Assembly: GCA_030348385.1 (NCBI GenBank)
Contig: JAUCFP010000006.1
Span: forward strand, 3,052,501-3,116,500
Direction: 5' to 3'
From: Cytobacillus sp. NJ13
GTDB lineage: Bacteria > Bacillota > Bacilli > Bacillales > Cytobacillaceae
Length of the DNA: 64,000 bases
Positions 19,693-28,535 of the stretch are shown piece after piece; position 1 is the stretch's first letter, and each line of letters begins with the position of its first letter. Made by a program: the position numbers and the translations under genes. A model generated the notes under the pieces. The model was not told the origin of the DNA, ran no database searches, and saw nothing but the letters and a program-made list of their open reading frames with translations.

Positions 19693-20643
19693 TTAATTTG
19701 CTGCAGCTGCAGTGATAATTTTTGCAATTCCAAGACCTTCAGCGCCTAGTTTTGAAGTTTTGGCTTCAGGATAATAGCGTTCAATCATCTGAACACCGAT
19801 AGCCGCCCGGCGCACACGTTCTTGTACAAGAGAAATATTTGTTGCTTCCCACTGTTTACCGGAAGGATACACATCCGGGTGATTGCGGAGGCCGAACTTA
19901 ATGTACACAGGTGCTAACACACGGATAAATTCCGGAATTTCATAGTATCGGAGAAAACCGCCAAAGTTGTCTGGAACCTCAACATATAAATCTATTGGAA
20001 TATCAATTGCCTGGCGGATTGAGGCTAGTTTTGGCAGGGTCAGTGCTGTAGGTACATTATAAGTTCCTGCCCCCAGGTCTTGCATTAGTTTGATCGAAAC
20101 CGGGTTAGCTGAGCCCATTTGCACCGATACTTTTACGACAAAATCCTCAGGAAGCTGACCTGCTTTTTTCATTTCTTTTGTCATTAACAGCAGTCCCTCA
20201 TCTGCCACTAATGCACCTCTTAGTCCTAACCGGGCACCTCTTTTTAAATCTTCCATTGCGTAGACAAGCTGGTCCGCACCTTCATGGCGCAGAGCTTGAG
20301 CCTTGCCGGCACTAGTTAATGGACCTGAACTGATATCCCAGGTTCCCCTTGGCCCAACAAATAAGCTGAGCTCTATTCCTCTTTCTGCAGTCAGGCTGCA
20401 CATTTCCAGAATTTCTTCATCTGTTTGCAGCATGATTCCGCTTCCCTGGGATATGCGGTGAATGGTCAGGCCATAATGATCGATTTCTTTTAACGTTTCT
20501 TTTAAGGCAGCCGGGCCTTCGACACTTGGCAGTTCAATTCTGTACTGTGCACCATCTGGAAATGTTTTGTTAGAAGAAGGCAGTTTTGATAAGTCTGTGG
20601 ATGGATAACCTAGTTTTTCAAGTAATTCTCTAGATTCTTTCAT
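19693..20643 (-). CDS. TIM-barrel protein resembling U32-type peptidases, sugar-acid cluster
   Basis: A 316-residue cytosolic protein without signal peptide. The sequence has the alternating strand and helix pattern of a TIM barrel: RIELPSVEGPAALKETLKEI, LSLFVGPRGTWDIS, GALVADEGLLLMTKEM, VVKVSVQMGSANPVSIKLMQDLGAGTYNVP, PIDLYVEVPDNFGGFLRYYEIPEFI and a C-terminal helical tail. I recall proteins of this type being labelled U32 family peptidase in databases, but I see no protease motif and its place in a catabolic operon argues for a lyase or binding role. It overlaps the DapA-like gene upstream by 14 bases. Confidence 0.5.
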   Translation of the reverse strand: MKESRELLEKLGYPSTDLSKLPSSNKTFPDGAQYRIELPSVEGPAALKETLKEIDHYGLTIHRISQGSGIMLQTDEEILEMCSLTAERGIELSLFVGPRGTWDISSGPLTSAGKAQALRHEGADQLVYAMEDLKRGARLGLRGALVADEGLLLMTKEMKKAGQLPEDFVVKVSVQMGSANPVSIKLMQDLGAGTYNVPTALTLPKLASIRQAIDIPIDLYVEVPDNFGGFLRYYEIPEFIRVLAPVYIKFGLRNHPDVYPSGKQWEATNISLVQERVRRAAIGVQMIERYYPEAKTSKLGAEGLGIAKIITAAAAN

Positions 20644-21550
20644 TATTTGACCCTACTTTCGTTTCAATAGTTTGTATGAGTGCTGCTACCTTATCTGACA
20701 GTTCCTTAGGATATAGATCAAATGGAGGGCGGTTGCCTGCTTTAACATGAAACCATCTTTGGTGCACCGCCTCTTTCACTGCAATAAAAAATGATGGGCA
20801 GAGCGTGTAAATATCCATTAAATGTGATAATTTTCGGTGCTGCTGTTCGGCCTTTGCCAGATTGCCATTCCGGTATTCTTCATATAAACTGACCGAAATT
20901 TCAGGAGCAAAGCTGGCTGTCCCATTTATACTCCCTGCCGTTCCAATCATTTGGCCCGGCAATAAATGCTCATCAAATGCGGTAAAAACCATAAAGTCGC
21001 TTCGGACCTTTGTTACTTCCTTGATCATCTGGCGAATGTGGCCAAAGTCATTTATAGTTTCCTTAATCCCGCATATATTCTGGTAATCTATCGATAATTT
21101 TTTTACAAGGTCTGCCGAGAGCGATTGTCCGCTAAGAGAAGGAATATTATATAAAATGACTGGCAGGGATGTATTTTCAGCAATAGCTCCATAAAAACCA
21201 TATAGCTGTACTTCTGAAAGCGGCCAATAGTACGGGTTGACTGCAAGCACTGCATCGGCTCCATGTTCCTCAGCAAAAGTGCACAAATTTAGCACTTCGC
21301 ATAAGGCTGTATGTCCTATTCCCACCAAAACAGGAACCCGCTGATTTATATACTTAATCATTTCTTTTACATATAATTTCCGTTCCTCCATGGTTAACGA
21401 GGTAAATTCACCTGTGCTGCCCATTAATAAAATGCCATGCACACCCTCGTTAATTAACTCATCGAGATATCTTTTGTTTAAGTCCAAATCCAGATTTCCT
21501 TCTTCATCGAACAATGTAACAACCGGCGGTATGATTCCATGAAACCGCAT
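20630..21550 (-). CDS. Dihydrodipicolinate synthase-family lyase (keto-deoxy sugar acid aldolase or dehydratase)
   Basis: A 306-residue class I Schiff-base enzyme. The catalytic Lys163 in CGIKET and Tyr134 in LYNIPS are present, as is the GSTGEFTSLT motif (44-53). The C-terminal part is longer than in DapA proper. Family members of this length in sugar-acid operons are 5-keto-4-deoxyglucarate dehydratase (YcbC-type), L-2-keto-3-deoxyarabonate dehydratase or KDG aldolase. With the semialdehyde dehydrogenase next door, a dehydratase giving 2,5-dioxovalerate is the favoured guess. The start follows GGAGG by 9 bases. Confidence 0.8.
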   Translation of the reverse strand: MRFHGIIPPVVTLFDEEGNLDLDLNKRYLDELINEGVHGILLMGSTGEFTSLTMEERKLYVKEMIKYINQRVPVLVGIGHTALCEVLNLCTFAEEHGADAVLAVNPYYWPLSEVQLYGFYGAIAENTSLPVILYNIPSLSGQSLSADLVKKLSIDYQNICGIKETINDFGHIRQMIKEVTKVRSDFMVFTAFDEHLLPGQMIGTAGSINGTASFAPEISVSLYEEYRNGNLAKAEQQHRKLSHLMDIYTLCPSFFIAVKEAVHQRWFHVKAGNRPPFDLYPKELSDKVAALIQTIETKVGSNNERI

Positions 21551-21625
21551 TCATTCTTCCCTCCAATCAACCCTTATCATTTGAGATGGCAAAGCAGGGA
21601 CAAAAATCCCCTGGCTTTACCGGCA

Positions 21626-23092
21626 TTATCCTTTTATAAATACGGTTTTAATAGCAGTAAAGAACTCCTTTGCTGCTTCTCCCTGTTCACGGGATCCTGT
21701 ACTTGATGCTTTCATCCCTCCAAACGGGGCCTGAAGCTCAACTCCAGCACTTTCAGCATTGATGCGGACAAGGCCTGCTTCAATCTCATCAATAAATTCA
21801 AGGAATGAGCTAATATTGGAAGTAAAGATGGATGCACTTAAGCCATACTTTGTATCATTGGCAATTGCGATTGCTTCTTCTAAATTAATTGCTTTTATAA
21901 GAGCAATAACTGGACCAAAGATTTCTTCCTGTGCGATTGTCATCTCAGACTTTACATCTTCAAAAATAGCCGGAGAGATAAAATATCCTTTTTTAAGCTC
22001 TCCTCCGGTCAAAGCTTCTCCTCCATATACTAGTGAAGCACCCTCATTCTTTGCCATCTCAATATATTTTTTTACTGTATGAAACTGACTTTCGCTTGCA
22101 CAAGGCCCCATCCAGATCCCTTCCTGCATGCCATCGCCTACGGTTATCTTTTTTGTTTCTGCAACTAGTTTTTCTTTAAAGTCATCGTACACATCCGCTT
22201 CAACAATTACGCGGCTGGAAGCTGTACATTTCTGGCCGGTAGAACGAAATCCGCCGCTGATTACCGCTTCAACAGCTGCATCTAAATCAGCATCTTTAGC
22301 AACAATAACTGGGTTCTTCCCCCCCATTTCCAGCTGGAATTTGATTCCGCGGCCCGCTGCTGATTTAGCAACTCCTTCCCCAACGGTTTCAGACCCTGTA
22401 AAGGAAATAGCATTTAACAGTTTATGATCAATAAGAGCCTGACCTATAACAGAGCCTGACCCAGTAATAAAATTAAGAACTCCTTCTGGAAGCCCAGCTT
22501 CAGCAAAACACTCCACTACCTTCGCCGCAGTTACAGCCGCTTCGGAAGCAGGTTTGAACACAACCGTGTTTCCGTAAACTAAAGCAGGGGCTATTTTCCA
22601 AATAGGAATGGCTACAGGAAAATTCCAAGGTGTAATAATACCTGCCACACCCAATGGCGCCCTTTTAGTAAACATGAGAGCATCTTTATCTGTTGATGGA
22701 ATGACATCTCCTTCCTTTCTCATCCCTTCTCCTGCATAATAACGGAGGATAGCAATCCCTCTGGCAGTCTCCCCTTTTGCTTCAGGAAGGGTTTTACCCA
22801 TTTCTCTTGTCATTGTTTCAGCTATATCATTCAAGTTTGCTTCCAATATGTTAGCTGCTTTGTATAAGAACTGCCCCCGTGCTGCCTGGCCAAGCCTTCG
22901 CCACGCTTTTTTCGCCTTATGTGCTGCCTGAACTGCATGCTCGAGATCTTCACGGGAAGAATTCTGGACGATACCTACTATCTCATCTTTATTTGCCGGA
23001 TTAAAACTTTTGATCGATTCCTTCGTTCCTGACTCTATCCACTCGTTATTAATAAAATTTTGATAGACTTTCTCTTTGATTTCAATTTGCAT
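21626..23092 (-). CDS. Aldehyde dehydrogenase, probably 2,5-dioxovalerate (alpha-ketoglutarate semialdehyde) dehydrogenase
   Basis: A 488-residue NAD(P)-dependent dehydrogenase of the GucD/YcbD kind. Active-site residues are all visible: Asn157 in TPWNFP, Glu255 in LEMGGKNP and Cys289 in GQKCTASS; the cofactor loop [10 protein letters not shown] is at 231-240. Enzymes of this type convert alpha-ketoglutarate semialdehyde to 2-oxoglutarate as the last step of glucarate, galactarate or arabinose acid breakdown. It lies directly after the IclR regulator and before the DapA-like gene, the order found in sugar-acid operons. Substrate assignment rests on context. Confidence 0.85.
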   Translation of the reverse strand: MQIEIKEKVYQNFINNEWIESGTKESIKSFNPANKDEIVGIVQNSSREDLEHAVQAAHKAKKAWRRLGQAARGQFLYKAANILEANLNDIAETMTREMGKTLPEAKGETARGIAILRYYAGEGMRKEGDVIPSTDKDALMFTKRAPLGVAGIITPWNFPVAIPIWKIAPALVYGNTVVFKPASEAAVTAAKVVECFAEAGLPEGVLNFITGSGSVIGQALIDHKLLNAISFTGSETVGEGVAKSAAGRGIKFQLEMGGKNPVIVAKDADLDAAVEAVISGGFRSTGQKCTASSRVIVEADVYDDFKEKLVAETKKITVGDGMQEGIWMGPCASESQFHTVKKYIEMAKNEGASLVYGGEALTGGELKKGYFISPAIFEDVKSEMTIAQEEIFGPVIALIKAINLEEAIAIANDTKYGLSASIFTSNISSFLEFIDEIEAGLVRINAESAGVELQAPFGGMKASSTGSREQGEAAKEFFTAIKTVFIKG

Positions 23093-23116
23093 CCTTTCTC
23101 CGCTCCTTTTTAAGAT

Positions 23117-23899
23117 TTATTCAATCATCTGTTTCTGATTGCCCGTATAACCGGCATATTGGGATAACCGGTTTGCGAGGTTTAATATTTCCTCTTTCGC
23201 TGCATCCTTTTTCTGCTCCCAGCTATTCGTCATCATTGTAAAACTGACTCCTGCAATAATATTATTTTCGTAGTTATAGACCGGCGCAGCCACACAATGA
23301 AACCCTAGTGAGGCTTCCTGGTTCTCGATTGCATAGCCATTCTTCTTTGCTGCATTGACGTTCTCATAGAGATCGTCGATATTGGAGATTGTAAAAGGTG
23401 TCTTCTTCACAAACTGGCTGCTTGGAAATATCTCCTCTAGCTCATTTTTGTCATATTGAGTCAGCTGAATTTTACCGATCGCAGAGGCATATGCAGGAAA
23501 ACGCATGCCGGGATCTGTTACAAGCCGGACTCTTGAATCCCCTTCCATTTTCCCTAAATAGACAACGTTTCCTTTTTCTAACATTCCCAGCTGGATATGC
23601 TCATTTATTTTTGAAACAGACACGCTCGCTTCCTTATAAAAGGACTGCAATATATTGAACTGCTTAAAGTACGCAGCACTTAGCGCACCCAATGCAGGTC
23701 CAAGTGAATATGTATCGCCTTCTTCCTTCACAATCCAACGCAGGGTTTCTAACGTATTTAACAAGGAGAATAAAGAGCTCTTATTAATACCCAGCTGCTT
23801 GGATATGTCGATCAGGCGCAATTGATTGGGACGCTCGCCAATGAGAGCTAAAATGTTATTTGCCTTTTCTAATGCTGGAACCCAATATTTTTCTTTCAT
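23117..23899 (-). CDS. IclR-family transcriptional regulator
   Basis: A 260-residue regulator. The N-terminal winged helix is at about 8-75 (ALEKANNILALIGERPNQLRLIDISKQLGINKSSLFSLLNTLETLRWI) and the C-terminal ligand domain contains VRLVTDPGMRFPAYASAIGKIQLT and GYAIENQEASLGFHCVAAPVYNYENNIIAGVSF. It resembles KdgR-like regulators of sugar-acid catabolism. ATG 23899 follows GGAAGG. Two dyads upstream of the gene are candidate self-operators. It is the first gene of the cluster and is probably inactivated by a pathway intermediate (inference). Confidence 0.88.
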   Translation of the reverse strand: MKEKYWVPALEKANNILALIGERPNQLRLIDISKQLGINKSSLFSLLNTLETLRWIVKEEGDTYSLGPALGALSAAYFKQFNILQSFYKEASVSVSKINEHIQLGMLEKGNVVYLGKMEGDSRVRLVTDPGMRFPAYASAIGKIQLTQYDKNELEEIFPSSQFVKKTPFTISNIDDLYENVNAAKKNGYAIENQEASLGFHCVAAPVYNYENNIIAGVSFTMMTNSWEQKKDAAKEEILNLANRLSQYAGYTGNQKQMIE

Positions 23900-23915
23900 G
23901 AATACCTTCCACCTC

Positions 23916-23958
23916 AAACCGGTTTAATATAGTAAACCAGGTTTTAAATTTTAAACCT
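23916..23958. promoter_or_regulatory. Candidate IclR operators
   Basis: AAACCGGTTT (23916-23925, perfect) and AGGTTTTAAATTTTAAACCT (23939-23958, arms AGGTTT and AAACCT). Related AAACC words recur in the same 50 bases. The remainder of the gap to 24154 is AT-rich with no recognised element. Confidence 0.6.
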
Positions 23959-24154
23959 AAATCTAGTTTAACACACTAATTTAAATTTTCAAATAATTTA
24001 TTGACTTATTTTTTCTAAAAGAATTCGTTAAATTTTCCTTTTGCTCTGAAAGAATACATAATAAAGTTTAGGGCGATAATGTAAAATTCACTAATAATTA
24101 TCAGGCAGTATTTTCTCCCTTCATTATTAATAATTGTAACAGGAGCCTCAAAAC

Positions 24155-25888
24155 ATGGATAAACACCAAACCAGCCTAAAACCATTCATTTCACTCATTC
24201 TATCAACAAAAATACCAAAGATTGCCCTCATCATTGGTTTAACAGCCAGCATTTTAACCACCTTGACTGGACTTCTCGTACCGCTGCTGACCAAAAACCT
24301 GGTGGACGGTTTTTCTGTTGAATCCATAAGCATTCCGCTCATGGCCGGAATTGGGGCAGCCTTTATCGTCCAGGCCATCATCAGCGGAATTTCCATCTAT
24401 TTGCTCAGCTATGTCGGCCAAAAAGTGGTGGCGCGGCTTCGGGACCGGATGTGGATGAAGCTCATAAGGCTTCCGGTCAGTTATTATGATAAGCAATCCA
24501 GCGGCCAGACTGTTAGCCGCGTAGTTAATGATACTAGCATTGTCAGGGAGCTGATTACCAATCACTTTCCGCAATTTATTACCGGTATTATCAGTATTAT
24601 CGGTGCAATTATTATCCTGCTTGTGATGGACTGGAAAATGACACTGCTGATGCTCACTTCTGTTCCTATTACACTGGCAATTATGATTCCACTTGGCCGA
24701 AAGATGGCAAAAATATCTCGGGGCCTTCAAGATGAAACTGCCATCTTTACCGGAAACATTACCCAAACACTCGGTGAAATCCGCTTAATGAAGTCTTCTG
24801 CTGCAGAACAAAATGAAGAAGAAAAAGGATTGGATGGCATCGACAAACTGCTTGGCTACGGCTTGCGGGAAGCCCGCATTTTTGCGATGATTGGCCCGAC
24901 TATGTACCTGATCATGATGGTTGTTATTGTCATGATCATCGCCTATGGAGGCATGCGTGTGGCCAGCGGAACGATGTCAACGGGTTCTCTTGTAGCCTTT
25001 TTGCTGTATTTGTTCCAGATTATTATGCCAATTACCTCATTTGCGATGTTTTTTACTCAGCTGCAAAAAGCGAAAGGCGCAACAGAACGGATCATTGAAA
25101 TTTTGGAGGAGCCATTGGAAGATGGACAAGACGGCATCAAAATGGATATCAGCAGCAAGCCGATTACAATCGACAATGTCTCTTTCTCCTATAGTACAGA
25201 AGAGAGTGTTCTTGAAAATATCTCACTGGAAGCCCAGCCAGGTCAGATGATTGCACTGGCAGGACCAAGCGGAAGCGGAAAAACCACCCTTTTTGGTTTG
25301 CTTGAACGATTTTACGAGCCAGCTGCTGGTGAAATCAAAATTGGCGATATACCCATCCAGCAGATATCCCTTAAATCCTGGCGCAGCCAAATTGGCTATG
25401 TTTCACAGGAAAGCGCCATGATGGCGGGTACAATCCGTGAGAATTTATGCTATGGACTCGAAGATTCCGAAAGCATTGCGGATGAGAAGTTATGGGAAGT
25501 GGCGAAAATGGCATACGCCAATCAATTCATTGCCGACTTTCCGAAAGGGCTTGATACAGAAGTTGGTGAGCGGGGTGTGAAGCTTTCCGGGGGACAAAGG
25601 CAGCGTATTGCTATAGCGCGGGCTTTCCTGCGCGACCCTAAAATATTGATGATGGACGAAGCTACCGCAAGCCTCGACAGCCAATCTGAAGGCATCGTCC
25701 AGCAGGCCCTTACCCGCCTAATGGTAGGCCGGACAACTTTCGTCATCGCACACCGCCTTTCCACAATTGTCGGCGCAGACCAAATTGTTTTCATCGAAAA
25801 AGGCCGTGTCACAGGCATTGGCACACATTCCGAATTGACACAAACCCACGATTTATACCGCGCGTTTGCGGAGCAGCAGCTTGCATAA
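24155..25888 (+). CDS. bmrA: Multidrug ABC exporter, fused permease and ATPase (BmrA-like)
   Basis: A 577-residue half-transporter that would work as a homodimer in the membrane. Six membrane helices fill the first 300 residues. The ATPase has Walker A GPSGSGKTT (about 370), Q loop YVSQESAMMAG, signature LSGGQRQRIAIARA (about 478), Walker B ILMMDEATASLD (about 497) and the switch His in VIAHRLST. The segments LLVPLLTKNLVDGFS, KLPVSYYD-like turn and VNDTSIVRELITNH closely follow BmrA (YvcC) of Bacillus subtilis, a drug exporter. It is a single-gene unit ended by a terminator. The substrate is not determined. Confidence 0.85.
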   Translation: MDKHQTSLKPFISLILSTKIPKIALIIGLTASILTTLTGLLVPLLTKNLVDGFSVESISIPLMAGIGAAFIVQAIISGISIYLLSYVGQKVVARLRDRMWMKLIRLPVSYYDKQSSGQTVSRVVNDTSIVRELITNHFPQFITGIISIIGAIIILLVMDWKMTLLMLTSVPITLAIMIPLGRKMAKISRGLQDETAIFTGNITQTLGEIRLMKSSAAEQNEEEKGLDGIDKLLGYGLREARIFAMIGPTMYLIMMVVIVMIIAYGGMRVASGTMSTGSLVAFLLYLFQIIMPITSFAMFFTQLQKAKGATERIIEILEEPLEDGQDGIKMDISSKPITIDNVSFSYSTEESVLENISLEAQPGQMIALAGPSGSGKTTLFGLLERFYEPAAGEIKIGDIPIQQISLKSWRSQIGYVSQESAMMAGTIRENLCYGLEDSESIADEKLWEVAKMAYANQFIADFPKGLDTEVGERGVKLSGGQRQRIAIARAFLRDPKILMMDEATASLDSQSEGIVQQALTRLMVGRTTFVIAHRLSTIVGADQIVFIEKGRVTGIGTHSELTQTHDLYRAFAEQQLA

Positions 25889-25890
25889 AT

Positions 25891-25922
25891 AAAGGCCAGT
25901 CTTATGGAGACTGGCCTTTTTA
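25891..25922 (+). terminator. Terminator of the ABC exporter gene
   Basis: AAAGGCCAGTCT, TATGG, AGACTGGCCTTTT: 12 perfect pairs followed by T residues. Confidence 0.9.
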
Positions 25923-26067
25923 CTGCAAATCTTGATTATAGCCCCTATTAAAACCCAAATCTTATGATAAAATGTGACAAATTATCCATATAAACAAGAA
26001 GTTGGATTCCTTATAATGGAATTAAGATCTCAGTTAGTCATGCCAATCCAAAAGGAGGCTAAAGGCT

Positions 26068-26286
26068 ATGTCATCAGATCACACACTTAACATGCTTGAA
26101 ACATTGAAATATTATTGTGACTCTCAAATCACTCAGACCTTTTCAAATGACAAACAGCAGGTTTTATCTGTCTGTTACTTGAAAAACAATCATTCTTTTG
26201 AAATTACCTACACAGAAACGAATATAAAGAAAAATTTCCGCCACATAGAATCAGCAGCAGAAGCAATCGAAAAAGCTTTAAGGTGA
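26068..26286 (+). CDS. Small conserved-looking protein of unknown function
   Basis: A 72-residue protein with ribosome-binding site GGAGG 9 bases before ATG. The pattern is helix (HTLNMLETLKYYCDSQI), beta hairpin (QVLSVCYLKNNHSFEITYTETNIKKNFRHI) and a C-terminal helix (ESAAEAIEKALR). It is probably a compact cytosolic alpha/beta domain. Its 3' end forms part of a strong terminator, so it is a complete transcription unit. I do not recognise a family. Confidence 0.65.
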   Translation: MSSDHTLNMLETLKYYCDSQITQTFSNDKQQVLSVCYLKNNHSFEITYTETNIKKNFRHIESAAEAIEKALR

Positions 26287-26311
26287 TTAAGACATCCTTA
26301 AAGCTTTTTTT
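26272..26311 (+). terminator. Terminator overlapping the end of the small gene
   Basis: AAAGCTTTAAGG and CCTTAAAGCTTT, 12 perfect pairs, followed by a T run. The left arm includes the last codons and stop of the CDS. Confidence 0.9.
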
Positions 26312-26423
26312 GATTGTACTATAAACCTTTCTCTTTTCCATGTAATTTATGAGATGCAGGATATTATTCCCTGCATCTTTTCATTTAAGAGAAATTCTAG
26401 GTGAAAACATACTGCATCCTTAA

Positions 26424-26443
26424 TCAATCAAACGTTTGATTGA
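26424..26443. repeat. Palindromic element, copy 3 of 5
   Basis: TCAATCAAACGTTTGATTGA, 13 bases beyond the stop of asbF, in a convergent gap. Confidence 0.9.
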
Positions 26444-26456
26444 CTTTTTCAGTCTG

Positions 26457-27284
26457 CTATAAGGCATTCTGAGCCTGAAGAATTCTCATAATTTCCTTGC
26501 TGTCTTTTGTCAGTATGCCTTTCACATTTGGACCAAACCATTCCAGGGAAGCATCCATTTCTATCAGATCCGAAGCTTCTCTTAAGAACATCCTGTAATC
26601 TACCGCTCCTTCAAATAATGAAACCATGCCTTCCCTGCTGCCCGCTGCTGCATAGACATTATTAGGGGCAAACACACCAAGCTGGGATCGGGATTGTATA
26701 TTTTTAAAATGAAAATGCGAAATATATGGCCGCAGCTGTTTTAGCGCAAAGAGCGGGTCCACTCCTGATTCCCATATATGAAGCACATCAAAATTAACTC
26801 TTAGCGCTGAATGGTCCGTTTCCTCAATGAGCTGAAGCGTAGAGGATGGGTTGTCTGTCAGTGTATTAGGATGAGTTTCAACAAGAAGCATCTGCCCCTC
26901 GGCTTCAGCCATTTTGCAGAGCATTTTCATGCGTGAAACCAGTTCGATTCTTTCCAGCCTGCTGATATCTGCACTGCCTTTTGTCCCGGCAAACGTCCTT
27001 ATTTTCTTCGTTCCCCACCTATGCGCCAGTGCACATACTCTTTGCATTTCTGTCATTAAAACCGGAAGAGGCGCATCAAGAGGCAAATAGTCGCTCAGCA
27101 TGGTCGTTTCAAGATTATAGGAACTAAGCCACTCACTGCCATAATGAATGTCTTCTGCCAGGTTTTTGGCATGCACACCCCATAGTTCTATCCCCTGGAA
27201 TCCATTTGTCTGGGCATAATGTGCGATTTGGTCAATGGACTGAAGGTGATGACGGAATGAGATGGTGCAGAGAGATAGCTTCAT
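26457..27284 (-). CDS. asbF: 3-dehydroshikimate dehydratase AsbF (petrobactin pathway)
   Basis: A 275-residue metal-dependent TIM-barrel enzyme of the sugar-phosphate isomerase superfamily. It converts 3-dehydroshikimate to 3,4-dihydroxybenzoate, the unusual catechol of petrobactin. Likely metal ligands lie in LLVETHPNTL, VNFDVLHIWES, HFHFKNI and the C-terminal IEMDASLEWFG. It is the last gene of the asb operon and overlaps asbE by 4 bases, as expected. Sequence similarity alone fits several isomerases; the operon fixes the assignment. Confidence 0.9.
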   Translation of the reverse strand: MKLSLCTISFRHHLQSIDQIAHYAQTNGFQGIELWGVHAKNLAEDIHYGSEWLSSYNLETTMLSDYLPLDAPLPVLMTEMQRVCALAHRWGTKKIRTFAGTKGSADISRLERIELVSRMKMLCKMAEAEGQMLLVETHPNTLTDNPSSTLQLIEETDHSALRVNFDVLHIWESGVDPLFALKQLRPYISHFHFKNIQSRSQLGVFAPNNVYAAAGSREGMVSLFEGAVDYRMFLREASDLIEMDASLEWFGPNVKGILTKDSKEIMRILQAQNAL

Positions 27285-28264
27285 AGAATTGCCTCCTTAA
27301 TATTTTGGGATCCATGCAGTTTAACCCAGGCCACAAAGCTTTTCTGCAATCCCTGCTTGATTTTAAACTCCAGGATATTCAGTTCATCCAGTTTTACAGA
27401 GATTTCATTTTTCAAACCCAGGTTTCCTGTCATGGCAAGCTTCATCGCCCGATATTGGATAACCGTATATCCTTTTACGAGCTTCTCAATTTCATCACAC
27501 CAGGCTTCAAAGCCTTCCTCAATATACCCAAGTGAATCCCAGAAAAACGCAAAAGCATGTTCATAGGCGTATTTTCGGATGGCGAGGACAGGGAGTTCTT
27601 TTAAGGCCAATGTCAATCCTGATAAAGGGTAGTTTTCGCTTCCGGATGTATATAGATCGACAATCTTTCCAACAGCATCAGTCATTGGGTTGCAGTCAAG
27701 CTTAATGCATGTATTAAAATATGCCTCCACTGTTTCTGCAGATGGCGGAATAATATTGGCGGCATCAAAGAAATATCCCCCTTCAGCAGAAGGATCCTCG
27801 ATAGCTGCCACAATCCTATCCTTTGGCAGAATTCCTTCCCAGCGGAAGTCCGGATCATACATAAACCATTCCCCTTCGTTCCCTGTCAATTCCAGCATCA
27901 CATAATGCGGAAATGGACTTTGATGAAACTTATTCTCCCTTTCAGGCAGCTTGGACAAATCAAGCATCACCATTACATACTCGTGGGGCTTCTTGTTCTC
28001 AAGCAGGCTCAGAAGCTTGTTTATATTTTCCTGTTTGCTGCGTTTTTCGTCATACCATCTATATAGCTTAATTCCATACAGCATTTCATACCATTGATGG
28101 AAAAAATCATGGTCGATCCGTTTGGAATGATAGGTCAGAACTCCATTATCCAATACATCGAAATCTGCATCCCACACTCCGAAATAATAAGGTCTGTGAT
28201 CGGCCCCTTCAGTCTTTTTGACTGCCTCGCATACACAGCTCACAAAACAATGAACTTTAATCAT
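27281..28264 (-). CDS. asbE: Petrobactin biosynthesis protein AsbE
   Basis: A 327-residue cytosolic protein. In Bacillus anthracis AsbE condenses the AsbD-bound 3,4-dihydroxybenzoyl group with spermidine or spermidinyl-citrate amines. The N-terminal part VHCFVSCVCEAVKKTEGADHRPYYFGVWDADFDV has the conserved cysteines and DHRPYYFGV motif of the family. It overlaps asbD by 8 bases and asbF by 4 bases. There is no general domain motif, so the assignment is by position, length and this motif. Confidence 0.88.
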   Translation of the reverse strand: MIKVHCFVSCVCEAVKKTEGADHRPYYFGVWDADFDVLDNGVLTYHSKRIDHDFFHQWYEMLYGIKLYRWYDEKRSKQENINKLLSLLENKKPHEYVMVMLDLSKLPERENKFHQSPFPHYVMLELTGNEGEWFMYDPDFRWEGILPKDRIVAAIEDPSAEGGYFFDAANIIPPSAETVEAYFNTCIKLDCNPMTDAVGKIVDLYTSGSENYPLSGLTLALKELPVLAIRKYAYEHAFAFFWDSLGYIEEGFEAWCDEIEKLVKGYTVIQYRAMKLAMTGNLGLKNEISVKLDELNILEFKIKQGLQKSFVAWVKLHGSQNIKEAIL

Positions 28265-28535
28265 AAGAAGGCTCCGCTGTGACAGGCTTCTGCAGGCGAT
28301 TCAAAAAGTCGGCCAGGCTTCCTACGGTTCTGAAATCTTTAGGCACCAGCATTTCATCCGGGATATCAAAGCCAAAATCCACTTCCAAATGAAGGATAAG
28401 CTGCAGGATCATGATGGAGTCCATATATAAATCTTCATTTAAACGGGCATCCTCATGAAAGGCAGCCATCGAAGGCAGTTCTATTTGATGCTGCAGAATA
28501 TCGTGTAAGGCCTGTAAAATTTCTTCTCTTGTCAT
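28257..28535 (-). CDS. asbD: Aryl carrier protein AsbD
   Basis: A 92-residue four-helix carrier protein. The phosphopantetheine attachment serine is in LYMDSIMILQ. It holds 3,4-dihydroxybenzoate as a thioester after loading by AsbC. A longer frame exists upstream, but ATG 28535 has GGAG 7 bases before it and gives the family length. It overlaps asbC by 4 bases at its start and asbE by 8 bases at its end, consistent with tight translational coupling in the asb operon. Confidence 0.92.
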   Translation of the reverse strand: MTREEILQALHDILQHQIELPSMAAFHEDARLNEDLYMDSIMILQLILHLEVDFGFDIPDEMLVPKDFRTVGSLADFLNRLQKPVTAEPSYD

